In this document: piece by piece, positions 25,735-37,443 of the stretch | How positions within the stretch are numbered: the stretch's first letter is position 1 | Layout of the letters: every line of letters starts with the position of its first letter | DNA from: CAWGMT01 sp963823675 | GTDB lineage: Bacteria; Planctomycetota; Planctomycetia; Isosphaerales; Isosphaeraceae | DNA: 64,000 nucleotides | Direction of reading: 5' to 3' | Assembly: GCA_963823675.1 (NCBI GenBank) | Contig: CAWGMT010000015.1 | Location: 186,001-250,000, forward strand | The notes under the pieces: model-generated | What the model was told of the DNA's origin: nothing | Database searches by the model: none | The model's input: only the letters and a program-made list of their open reading frames with translations | Translations under genes and position numbers: made by a program

Positions 25735-28700
25735 TCAACCCGTCGTTCCGATCGCCGCGCTCCCCCGTGGCTTTCGAATGCCCGACGAGACCTGCTCGAA
25801 CGCGAGGTCGCCGATGAGCGTGTCGTGTGAATCTGTGTTCGGAACAGCATCGAGAACCTGGTCGACAACGTCGCCCCACACGCTCGCCAGCCGCGCGGCG
25901 CGGCCGACCGGGTTCGTTCCATGACTCAGCGTGGTTTCTACACGATTTGAGCGCTGTGCCGCTACGTGGCTGAGCCCAACGCTCGCTACCGTGAACGAAT
26001 CGAACACGCTAAATTCATCCATCGGCTCACTGTCAGTGGTCCCCGTGCTGACCAGGCCGGCATCTTGCAAGGGGCCGACCGACGGGCCTGAGTAGGTCGT
26101 CCCCGGCCCCTGGTACGCGACCAGGTCGGGCACCAGCAGATTGGCCACCGGCGTCCCCAAGCCGGTCACCAGGTTGTAGCCGGCGGTCGCCGTGTAGCCG
26201 TTGATTCCGCTCGTGATCGTGTTGTAATCGCTTTGAGGCAGCATGTAGAGGGCTTGCTGCGTATCCGTGGGGCTGGAGCCATTCAGTGACGACTCGCTGA
26301 CGGCCGCTCGCCCTTGGTTGACCAGCGCCACCAAGCCCGCCCATGCCGGTGCCGACAAGCTCGTGCCGCCGACGATCTCGAACGGGTTGCTGGGATCGAG
26401 GTTGTACGGGTCGGCGATCCAAGCCCCGGTGGCCGGGTCGGCGACCAACGAAACATCGGGCGTGGTACGGCTGCCCGTGGACTGAACGCCCTGCTGGTAT
26501 GCCGGCTCGGGCTCATACAGACTGATGCCGCCGCCGGAGCCGATGAAGGCCCCGATGGAATCGGACTGATACCCCCATCCCGTCTCGCCGTCGTAAGAAC
26601 CATCCGCGTTGAGCGTGAGGCTCGTGCCGCCGACGGCCACCACATTGGGCGAGAAGGCGGGGTACTCGGGATCGGCGGCCCCGTAGTCGCCCGTGCTGGC
26701 GACGAAGGTCACGCCGGGGACGTTGAACACGCCGTCGTAAGCGGCCTCGTCAGCGGCGAACACTGCCTGGCCCTCCGGGAAACCCCAGCTCATCGACACC
26801 ACCGACACACCCGGTTGGTGGGCGGCGGTGGCGACGCTGGCCATCAGGTCGGAAAGCGATTGGCTATCGGCCTCGACCAGGATGATCTGCGCTCCGGGGG
26901 CGAGGGCATGAGCCCATTCGACGTCGAGCGCTTCCTCAAGCTCCCAGTTGTCGGTGCCGGGCCCGTTCGGGTCGGTTGATGGCAAGGAGGTGGCCTGGCC
27001 GTCCTGGTTGAGAACCCTCAGAAACGACGATGCTGGGCCGTACTGAGCGTAGAGCGTCGATCCGGACGGCGTCAGCCCGAACTGGGCGTCGAAGGCGTCG
27101 AGGGCCTGGAAAATACTCGGATCGTCGTAGGCATCGACGACGGCGATGGTCTGGCCGGTTCCATCGAGCGGCAGCGCGCTGATGCCGTAAGCCGCCCGGA
27201 TCTGGGCGGGCGTGTAAGCCGCCGTCCCTGCCGGTGAGCTCAGCGCCACGGTATTGGACACGCCGTTACCGCTGATCGTCATGGTATCGGCAACGACGGC
27301 CGCATTGAGCTGGGCATTGCCGCTCTCGGCAAGCTGTGCTGCCTTAGCGTAGATCGTGCCGGTCATTCCCGAGGCGTTGCCGCTCAGGGTGAGGGCCGTG
27401 GCGTTATCGCGCGACTGGAAGATCACGATCCCGGCGTAGGTCCCGCTCGTCGGCGGGCTCAGGTTGTACGAGCCATTGCCGCTGAGCGTGATGCCGCCGT
27501 AGGTGCCGCCCGTCGTGGGATACTTGCTTCCGGCGCTAAAGATCATCACGCCGGAGCCGCTGACGCTCGCGTTGCCCGACACCGAGAAGCCCCCTCCTTC
27601 GATGATGTAAATCCCGCTATTCATCGTGAGCGTGCCGTTCCCCGACACGCTGATCTGGCTGTAGATGCCTGGCTTGATCGTCGCCGACGAATTGCCGCTT
27701 ACGCTCTCCGAGCCATAGCTGGTCAGGCTGGAGGTGCTTGGCTCGGCCACCAAGGCCAGCGGGTCGGCCAGCACCGCCGCCCCGGTCGTTGGGGCCGGAC
27801 TGAAGCTGGCGTTGCCGCTCTTCTGCACGCCGCCGTGGACGTCGATCACCGATGCTTTGACCGCGGCGTTGCCGCTGGCCGAAATGGCGGTCAACGAGCT
27901 GGAATCGACGAAGACCCCGCCGGTGAGCTTGATGCTCGCATTGCCCGAGAGGGAGAGCACTCCGCCGGCTGTCGGGTCCAGGACGATGATCGACTGGTTG
28001 ATCGTGATCGTGCTGATGGTCGTGCTGCTCGCGAGGAAGTTGCTGTCCGCCGTATCGGAGTAGGAAACCTTGATCGAGTTCGCAGCCAGTGGCAGGCTCG
28101 AGGTGCTCAACGAGGCCTTGCCGCCGGAGAGTGCGACGCTGCCCAGGTCATCGCCGGTCGTCGTGTCGAGGAAATCGACGCTGCCGGCCGGCGTGCCGGA
28201 GCCCGGGGCATTGGCGGTCACGGTCGCACTGAGGGTGACCGGCTGGCCGAAGCCAGTGCTCGTTGTCGAGGCGCTGGCCACGGTGGTGGTCGCGTCGGGG
28301 CTGATGGTCAGCGTTCCGGCCACATAGCTGATTGTGTAGTTGGGATCGACGGCGCCGCTGGCGGTGATCGCGTAGCTGCCGACCGGGCTCGTGGTCGTCG
28401 CCGTCGTGGTGACGGTCGGCAAAGTCGTGAGCTCGGCCGAGGTGTCGCCGTTGACAAAACCCGAATAGCTGACCGTCAGCGCCGGGTTGGCTTGCCCATA
28501 CACCTTGGACTGGTTCTTCGCAGAAATCACCAAGGGCGCCGGGTTTACCACCTGGCTCACTACGTTCGACGTGCTCTGCGGGTAATTGGTGTCGCCCCCG
28601 TAGACGGCCGTGATCGCGTAAGCACCGGCAGGCAGGCTGTGCGTGCTGAATGTGGCCGTCGTCACTCCACTAGGGCTGGTGCTCAGGGTGCCGGTGCCGA

Positions 28701-31700
28701 TCTCGTCCGCCGGGCTGACGGCGCCGGCGTAGTAAATGACGGTTCCGGTAGGCGGGACGGAGGGCGAAGCGGACGACGTGTTCGCCGGGTCGACCGTCTG
28801 GGTGAGCGTGCCCGTGCCCACGGCGAAGTCGCTGTTGCCGCTGTAGACGGCCTCGATCGTGTGGGTCGCGACCGTCAGCGAGCTGATAGCGGCGCTCGTG
28901 GCGCTGCCAGCGACGAGCGCCATGGGGCTGCCGAAATCGCTGCCGTCGATCAGAAATTGCACCGTGCCGGTAGGCGTGCCCGAGCCGGCCGTATTCGGGG
29001 CGACTGTGGCCGTGAAGGTTACGGACTGGCCGGCGCTCGATGGGCTGGCCGAGGAGACGACGCTGGTCGTCGTGCCATGCTGGCCGACCGTGTCGGTCAT
29101 CGTGCCGGTGCTGGTGGTGAAGTCGGTTCCTCCGCTGTAGACGGCCTCGATCGTGTGGGTCGCGACCGTCAGCGAGCTGATGCCGGCACTGGTGGCGCAG
29201 GCCGTTGACCAAGGTCACTGGGCTGCCGAAGTCGCTGCCGTCGATCAGGAACTGCACCGTGCCGCCGGGCGTGCCCGAGCCGGGTGCGTTGGCCACGACG
29301 CTGGCCATGAAGCTCACGGTCTGCCCGGGGTCGGACGTGCTCATCGAGACAGCAAAGCTGGTCGTCGTGCTATCCGGGTTGACAGTCTGGCTCAGCGTGC
29401 CGGTGCTGCTGCCGAAGTTGGCGGCCCCGCAGTACACGGCCTCGATCGCGTGGCTCGCGACCGACAGCGAGCTGATGGCGGCACTCGTGGCGCTGCCGTC
29501 AACCAGCGTCACGGGGCGGCCGAAGTCGCTGCCGTCGATCAGGAACTGCACGGTGCCGGCCGGCGTGCACGAGCCGGGCGCGATCGCGGCCACCGTCGCC
29601 GTGAAGGTCACCGACTGGCCGGCGCTTGATGGGCTCGCCGACGAGACGACGCTGGTCGTCGTGCCATGCTGGGCGACCGTCTCGGTCAGCGTGCCGGTGC
29701 TTGTAAGAAAGTCCGTGCCCCCGCTGTAGACGGCCTGGATCGTGTGGCTCGCGACCGAGAGCGAGCTGATGCCGGCGCTGGTGGCGCTGCCGCCCTCCAG
29801 CGTCACGGGGCTGCCGAAGTCGCTGCCGTCGATCAGGAACTGCACCGTGCCGGCCGGCGTACCCGCGCCGGGCGCGTTGGCCGTGACGTTGGCCGTGAAG
29901 GCCACGGACTGCCCGAGATCGGACGTGCTCATCGAGACAGCGAAGCTGGTCGTCGTGCTATCCGGGTTGACGGTCTGGCTCAGCGTGCCGGTGCTGGTGC
30001 CGAAATTGGCAGCCCCGCTATAGACGGCCTCGATCGCGTGGCTGGCGACCGAGAGCGAGCTGACGGCGGCGCTCGTGGCGCTGCCGCCCACCAGCGGCAC
30101 GGGGCTGCCGAAGTCGCTACCGTCGATCAGGAATTGCACCGTGCCGGCCGGCGTGCCCGAGCCGATCGTGGGTGCCACCGTGGCCGTGAAGGTCAAGGAC
30201 TGGCCGAAGACCGGCGGATTGGCCAGGGGGCTGATCGTGGTCGTGGTGGTCGTGACGGGCCCGGCTTGAACCTCGAAGGCGCCGATATCCACGGTCCCAT
30301 TCACGATCCGCGGGTAGCCGGCGCCGCGCTGGTCGGTCGTCAAAGGCTGCGAGGTGGTGGGATCGACGGCCAGGGCGTTGTTGCCGGCATCGATAGCCGG
30401 GCTGCCGGCCAGGAGTGCGATGGTCTGGGTCGGCCCGCCGTTATTCGCCAGCCGCGACGCAAGCCCCGGGTTGGTGACGCCGACGAGGTTGCCGTCAGTG
30501 CCATAGGTCAAGCTGCCCGTGTTGTCAACGCCGACCAGGTTGTACGCACTTGCCGAGGATACGCCGGCGCCGCCGATGTCGTCGGCACCATCGTCAGCCG
30601 TGTTGGCGGCGACGATCGTGTTATACAAGGTTGTGGTGGCACCAGGAAACACATAGATCCCGGCGCCGACGCCGGACCCGCCGTAATAGTTGAAGCCGCC
30701 ATCATTGTAGGCGATCGTGGTGTTGACAGCCGTCAACACGCCGCCGTTAACGATGCCGGCGCCATTGGCCTCGGTTGAGTTGCCCGCGATCGTGGAGTTG
30801 ATCACTGTCAGCGTGCCGCCGTTGTCGATGCCGCCATCGGCGCCGGCCACGTTGCCCGTGATCGCGCAGCCGGTCACGGTCGCTGTCCCCAGATTGTCGA
30901 TACCGCCGCCGTACCAGCCATCGATGCCGCCAGCCGAATTGCCCGAGATCGTACACCCGGTGAGCGTCAGCGCGCCTTGGTTGAAGATGCCGCCACCGTA
31001 GTCTTGGCTCGCTCCGTTCAACGAGTTGTCTTTGATGGTCGAGTCGCTGACCGTCATCGTGCCACCGTTAGCGATGCCGCCGCCGACGCTGCCGGTTGCC
31101 ATGTTGTTTTCGATGGCGCTGCCGACGATCGTCATCGTGCCCCCGTTCCCGATACCGCCGCCGTCGCCACTGGAGGCAGAGTTGTGCGCGATGGTCAACT
31201 CGGTGACCGTCACCAAGCCTTCCGAGGCCGAGATGCCGCCGCCGCCGGCGGCCGTGTTATACACAATCGTGCTACCGCTGACCGTCACCGTGCCGCCGTC
31301 GGTCCAAATGCCGCCGCCGCCGCCGGTGGACACGTTGTCCTCGATGGTCGAGCCGGTGACCGTCACCGTGCCATTGTTGGTCCAGATGCCGCCACCACTA
31401 GAGCCCGTGTTGCCCTCGATGGTGGAGCGGGTGACCGTCAACGTGCCTCCGTCGCTGCCGATGCCGCCGCCCCAGCCGGACGAGTTGTCCTCAATGGTGC
31501 TGTCACTGACCGTCATGGTGCCGTTGCCATCGCCGTAGATGCCGCCGCCGGTGTTGTCCGTGATCGTGCAGCCGGTGACCGTCAGGGTGCCGTCGTTGTA
31601 GATGCCGCCGCCGCCATAGTAGCTGGAGTTCCCCGTGATCGTGCAGCCGGCGACCGTCAAGGTGCCGCCATACGGCACGTCAACGCCCCCCGCGTCGTTC

Positions 31701-34700
31701 CCATTGACGACGTTGCCGGCACCCGAGCCCCCCGAGATGGTCAACCCCGAAAGAGTCACCACGGCACCGGGAGCAACCTGGAAAACGCCGACGGCATTGC
31801 CGCCGCTGATCGTGACCGCGCCCGCGCCGGGGCCATCGATCACCATCGGCCCGGATGGGCCGCCCAGCTCCAGCGTGCTGGTCAGAAGGATCGTCTTCGG
31901 GTTGGATACGCTGAAGACCGTCGGGTCGAACTGGATCACGCTGCCGGCGAGGTTCGGGTTGACGTCGGCCTGGCCGATACAATAGGCCAGATCGCCCGCA
32001 TCGGCGCTCGTGCTGGCGCCGGTGTCGCTGGTGAGGTCAACGGTGTAGACCGTCGCGGGGCCGATCGACGCGGCCAGGGGCCGCTCGAAGGCTCCGATGT
32101 CCACGGTCCCGTTGACGATCCGCGGGAAGCCGGCGCCGCGCTGGTCGGTAGTCAGGGAGTACTCGCTGGCGAGGGCATTGCTCCCCGCGTCGATGGCCGG
32201 ACTGCCCGCCAAAAGCGCGATGGTCTGCGTCGGCCCTCCGTTGAGCGCCGGCAGGCCCAGCCCGGGATTCGTGGCGCCGATGACCAGGTTGCCGTCAGCG
32301 CCGCTGGTCAGGCTGCCGGTCTCGTCGACGCCGACCAGGTTGTACGCGCTTGCCGAAGAAACCCCGGCGCCGGCAATGTCGTCGGCTCCATCGATCGTCG
32401 TCGCGTTGAGGGCGACGATCGTGTTGTACAAGGTCGTGGTGGAACCAGGGTAATCGTACGCGCCGCCGCCGTAGCCGTAGGCGGTATTGTAGGCGATGGT
32501 GGTGTTGACGGCCGTCCACGTGCCGTAGTTGAGGATGCCGCCGCCGCCGGGGGGGTTGGGCATGGGTATGTATCCGCACTGGTTATCTGCGATGCTGGAG
32601 TTGGTGACTGTCAACGTGCCATCGTTGACGATGCCGCCGCCGGCGTAGATGGCCGAGTTGTCGGTGATGGCGCAGTCGGTGACTATCAGCGCGCCGCCGT
32701 TGTAGATGCCGCCGCCGCCGTAGAGGACCGTGTTGCCCGAGATCATGCTACGGGTGATCGCCGTTGTGCCGGAGCACTCGATGCCGCCGCCGTAGATGGC
32801 CGAGTTGCCGGCGATGCTGGTGTCGGTGACCGTACACGAGCCTTCGCTGTAGATGCCTCCGCCCAAGCCTGCCGAGTTGTCCGAAATCGCGCATTCGGTG
32901 ACCGTCAGCGTGCCAGAATTCTGGACGCCGCCGCCCGAGCTGTTGGTGTTCATCCGGGCCGAGTTGTCCTCGACCGTGCTGCCGCTGAGCGACATCGTGC
33001 CCCCGTTCCCGATGCCGCCGCCGCTGCCGTAGGCGTCGTCGACCGTATTGTCCTCGATCGTGCTGCCGGTGACCGTCATCGCGGCTTCGTTGCTGATGCC
33101 AACCCCGCCGGACCCTGAGTTGGCCGCGATGGTGCAGCCGGCAACCGTCATCGTGCTCTCTTCATAGTTGAAGATGCCGGCTCCGCTGGCGCCGCCGGCC
33201 GAGTTGTCGGTGATGGCGCAATCGGTGACCGTCGCCACGCCAAAAGCGTCGGCGATGCCGGCGCCGCCGCCCCCGTACGGTTCGCCGGTGATCGTGTTCT
33301 GCTGGATCGTGCAGCCGGTGATCGTCTGAGTCGTGCCATCGGCGAAGATGCCGCCGCCGAAGGCAAAGGCGAAGTTCCCCGTTATGGCGCTACCGCTGAC
33401 AGTCAACGTGCCATAGTTGGAGATGCCCCCGCCCAACGTTGGCCCGGAGTTGTGCTCGATCGTGCTGTCGGTGACCGTGAGGTAACCGTCGTTGTCGATG
33501 CCGCCACCCCCGCCTCCGCCGTAGGCGCTCGAGTAGCTGGCCGAGTTGTTCGTGATTGTGCAGTCGATGACCGTCACCGTGCCGTCATAGGAGACGTCGA
33601 TGCCGCCTCCGTTGACGGCTGAGCCCCCCGAGATGGTCACGCCCGAAAGGGTGGTCACCGCGCCGGGCTCGGCCTGGAAAACGCCAACGGCGTTGCCGCC
33701 GCTGATCGTGACCACGCTCGCGCCGGGGCCGTCGATCTCCATCGGCCCCGACGGGCCGGCCAGCTCCAGCGTGCTCGTCAGAGTGATCGTCTGTGGATTG
33801 GACGCACTGAAGACCGTCGGGTCGAATTCGATCACGCTGCCGGCGAGGTTCGGGTTCAAATTGGCCTGGCCGATCACGTAGGCCAGGTCGCCCGCATCGG
33901 CGCCCGTGCTGGCGCCGGTGTCGCTCGTCAGGTCGACGGTGTAGACGGTCGCGGGGCCGATCGAGGAGGCCAGATGCCGCTCGAAGGCTCCGATGTCCAC
34001 GGTCCCGTTCACGGTCCGCGGGAACCCCGGTCCGCGCTGGTCGGTGTTCAGGGAGTACTCGTTGGCCAGGGCATTGCTCCCCGCGTCGATGGCCGGACTG
34101 CCGGCCAAAAGCGCGATCGTCTGCGTCGGCCCTCCGTTGTACGCCGGCAGGCCCAGCCCGGGATTCGCGGCCCCGATCACGATGGGGTTGAATGAGCTGG
34201 ACACGCTGCCGGTCTCGTCGACGCCGACCAGGTTGTTCGAGCTGCTCGTAGCGATCGCGCCGACGATGTCGTCGGCTCCATCGTCAGCCGTGTTGGCGGC
34301 CACAATGGTGTTATACAAGGTCGTGGTGCCACTGTAATCGTACATACCGCCGCCGGTGGCGTATATGTTGCCGGTGTAGTTGTAGGCGATGGTGGTGTTG
34401 ACGGCCGTCAATGTGGCGAAGTTAACGATGCCGCCGCCGCCGCCGCTGTAGGCGCCGGCCGAGTTGCCCGTGATCGTGCTGTCGGTGACGGTAAACGTGC
34501 CACGGTTGAGGATGCCGCCGCCGCCGGTGGGGACGACTTCGCCGGCGCCGCCGGCCGAGTTGTCCATGATCGTGCTGCCGCTGACCGTTGCTGTGCCATA
34601 GTTGAGGATGCCGCCGCCGCCGTTCTGACTGCCGGGCTCCGCGTTTCCCGCGATGGTGGAATCGATGATCGAAAGCGTGCCGCCGTTGCCGACGCCGCCG

Positions 34701-37206
34701 CCGCCGCCGAGGGCAAAGTTGTCGTCGATGGTGCAGTCGATCACCGTCGCCACGCCGACGGTGTCGATGCCGCCGCCGTCGCCTTCTCCGTCGAGGTCGG
34801 AATTACCGTCAATCGTGCTGTCGGCAACCGTCAACGTGCCAGCGTTGTAGATGGCAGCACCGCTGCCGCCGCCGGCTCCCGCCAGGATGTTCCCCTCGAA
34901 CGTGCTGCCGGTGATCGTCGCCGTGCCAAAGACCGCCAAGCCGGCTCCGCCGGCATTGGCCGATGTGTTGCCGGCGATTGTGGAGTCGGTGATCGTCAGC
35001 GTGCCGCCGGCCGAGATGCCGGCGCCATAGCGCAACAGCCGCCGCCAGTGATCGCGTTGTCCTCGATCGTACTGTCGGTGATCGTCGTCGTGCCGCCGGT
35101 GGCGATGCCGCTGCCCGTGTTGCCCTCGATCGTGCTGCCGATCACCGTCAACGTACTGCCGTTGTTAATTATGCCGCCGCCCGTGTTGCCCTCGATCGTG
35201 CTGCCGCCCGTGACCGTCAAGGTGCCAAGGCTGTCGCTAAAGATGCCGCCGCCCTGGCTGGCCGAGTTGCCCGAGATCATTGTGTCGTTGACCGTCAAGC
35301 TACCGTTGTTGTAGATGCCGCCGCCGACATAACCGCCGGGAGCGGCCGAGTTACCCTCGATCGTGCTGTTGCTGATCAAGACCGTGCTGTCATAATCCAC
35401 CGAGATGCCGCCGCCGTTGCCCTGGCTGCTTCCCCCCGAGATGGTCAGGCCCGAGAGGGTGGTCACCGCGCCGGGCTCCGCAAGAAACACCTCGATGGCG
35501 CCGCCGCCGCTGATCGTCACGGCGCCCGCGCCGGGGCCGTCGATCACCAACGGCCCGGATGGGCCGCCCAGGTTCACCGTGCTGGTCAGAGCGATCGTCT
35601 GCGGGTTGGACGCGCTGAAGACCGCCGAGGCGAACTGGATCACGCTGCCGGCGAGGTTCGGGTTGATATTGGCCTGGCTGATGACGTAGGGAAGGGTCCC
35701 CGAGGTGCCCGTGCCGGAGCTGCCGCTGCCGGTCGAGTTCACCGTGTAAATGGTCGGGGGGCTGCCGGCCGTGACCGTGGCCGTGACCGTGATCGTCTGC
35801 CCGTACACGGACGGGTTCGGCGAGGAGACCAGGGAGGTCAACGAGGGCGCGGCTCGCTCGTAAGCCCCGATGTCCACGACGCCATCGACGATCCGCGGGA
35901 AGCCGGCACCGCGCTGGTCGGTGGTGAGAGAGTACTCGTTGGCGAGGGCATTGCTCCCCGCGTCAATGGCCGGACTGCCGGGCCGGAGCACGATGGTCTG
36001 GGTCGGCCCTCCGTTGTACGCCAGCAGTCCCAGCCCGGGATTGGCGGTCCCGGTGACGAGGTTGCCGTTGGTGCCATTGCTCAGGCTGCCGGTATCGTCG
36101 ACGCCAACCAGGTCGTATTGACCGACCACGGAAGCCGGGGCTCCGTCGATGTCGTCCGGCGAACCTCCGCCCGTGTTGACGGCGACGATCGTGTTATCCA
36201 ATGTCGTGATGCAGCCAGGGTTGTCGTACATACCAGGGCCGCTGTAGTAGCTGCTTTGGTTGTAAGCGATGGTGGTGTTGGCTGCCGTTAGCGTCCCAGC
36301 GTTGAAAATGCCGCCGCCGTGGCTGTAGGCCGTGTTGTCCGCGATCGTGGTGTTGACAACGACCAGCGTGTTTGACACGTTGAACGCGCCGTTGCTGATG
36401 CCGCCGCCGGAGCCGGCCGTGTTGCCGTCGATGGTACTATCGCTGACCGTCAGGGCGCCAGAGCCGTAAGCTCCGTTGAAGATGCCGCCGCCTTCGTACG
36501 CGGCCGAGTTGCCCTGGATCGTACTGCCGATGACCGTCACTGTGCCGCTGCTGCAGATGCCGCCGCCGTACAACCCCCCGGAGTTGCCTTCGATCGTACT
36601 GTCGATGACCGTCAGTGTGCCAGAGTTGCTGATGCCGTCGCCGTTGCCGGTGCAGGAGTTCTCCGTGATGTTCGAGCCGGTGATTGTCAATGCGCCGCCG
36701 TTGTCGATTCCGCCGCCGAAATAACCGGCTAAGCCCCCCGAGATCGTCAAACCCGCGAGCGTGCCCGTCACGCCGCCGTCGACCTGGAACACCTCCACGG
36801 CATTGTTGCCGCTGATGACGACTCCCGAGCTCGGGCCATCGATCACCTCCGGCCCGGCTGATTCGCTCAGCACGAGCGTGCTGGAGAGGGTGATCGTCTC
36901 CGGCGTGGCGATGACCGTCGGGTCAAAATCGATGATGCTGCCGGCGGTGTTGGTATTGGCGTTGGCCTGGGTGATGGCCCAGAGCAGGTCGCCTGAGGGA
37001 GTGCCCGCCGTGGGGTAGGCGTCGGTGCCCGAGCTGGTCCCGGAGTCGCTCGTCAGGTTGACCGTGTAGTACGTCGGATTGCCCGACAAGAGAACACGGG
37101 CCTCCAGCCCTTCCAGCGCCCAGAGCCGGCGCCGGCGGCTGCGGGCGCGGGCCTGTTCACGGGCTCGACTGTTCGAACGAGGCACGGCGGAGAGGCGAAA
37201 CGACAT
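25735..37206 (-). CDS. Giant beta-helix / Ig-like / sedolisin (S53) protein, two frameshifts
   Basis: One gene of 11.5 kb (about 3,820 codons) read leftward. The N-terminus is Arg-rich with LEGLEARVLLSG, matching the LEPR-XLL type found on large planctomycete exported proteins. Four beta-helix modules follow (37060-30270), each built of GGGIxNxGTLTVxxSTIxxNSA repeats and closed by choice-of-anchor-Q-like SPAIDAGSNALA...TDQRGAGFPR...VDIGAFER. Next come at least five tandem Ig-like domains (30270-28530), an MBG-like domain (NQSKVYGQANPALTVSYSG), a further Ig-like domain, a module rich in SGN repeats (27980-27240) and an S53 protease domain (27235-26120). Frame changes occur at about 35030-35045 and 29194-29201; in both places the repeat consensus resumes at once in the new frame. 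Probably a surface adhesin or secreted protease. Confidence 0.82.
26120..27235 (-). other. Sedolisin (S53) protease domain at the C-terminus of the giant protein
   Basis: The domain opens with the S53 sequence PAQIRAAYGI and TIAVVDAYDDPSI. The catalytic Glu/Asp pair is in ELEEALDVEWAHALAP. The oxyanion Asp is in VASTGDYG (codon 26686-26688), and the nucleophile Ser in GGTSLSAPAWAGL (codon 26359-26361). All expected catalytic residues are present. The usual S53 propeptide does not precede it; the SGN-repeat module sits there instead, so activation may differ from classical sedolisins. Confidence 0.82.
28530..30270 (-). repeat. Tandem Ig-like domain repeats (about 290-nt period)
   Basis: The GTVQFLIDGSDFG core recurs with its DNA phrase at about 28947, 29248, 29540, 29828 and 30120, i.e. 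every 290-300 nt. Two alternating linker types are seen (HGTTTSVVSSAS and DSTTTSFAVSMS), implying duplication of a two-domain unit. DNA-level identity is high, so collapse or slippage in assembly is possible, and the frameshift at about 29197 lies here. Confidence 0.8.
30270..37060 (-). repeat. Four long beta-helix modules of about 1.8-1.9 kb
   Basis: Near-identical DNA blocks recur: the block coding for TDQRGxGFPR lies at about 30310, 32118, 34014 and 35896; the block coding for GPSGPxxIDGPGA at about 31813, 33705 and 35515. Module two begins inside a truncated Ig-like domain (35850-35760). The modules look like unequal-crossover copies of each other. Confidence 0.8.
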
Positions 37207-37443
37207 GGGTGCAGCTCCTTATGGGTCGAAACTCAATTCCTCTTGGATGAAAATCAAAACGACGCGATTCAAGACGGCGGTAGCACGATCCCTGACCACG
37301 GCACGCAGAACGAGCGCCGGGGCCTTGCTGGGTCCGTTGTTTAAGAAAGCACTAAACTTTCAGAGTTGCCGGCGACCTCGCACATTCAAACCACGGTGCC
37401 GGCTCAGGTTTTCACCGGCCGGGCTCGGCAATGAGCCTCGGCT

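Noticed and set aside
27835..33118. Long plus-strand frames (457 and 713 codons)
   Set aside because: They are antisense to the repeat-rich giant gene and simply mirror its repeats (RHRAPVPDAAA-like strings).
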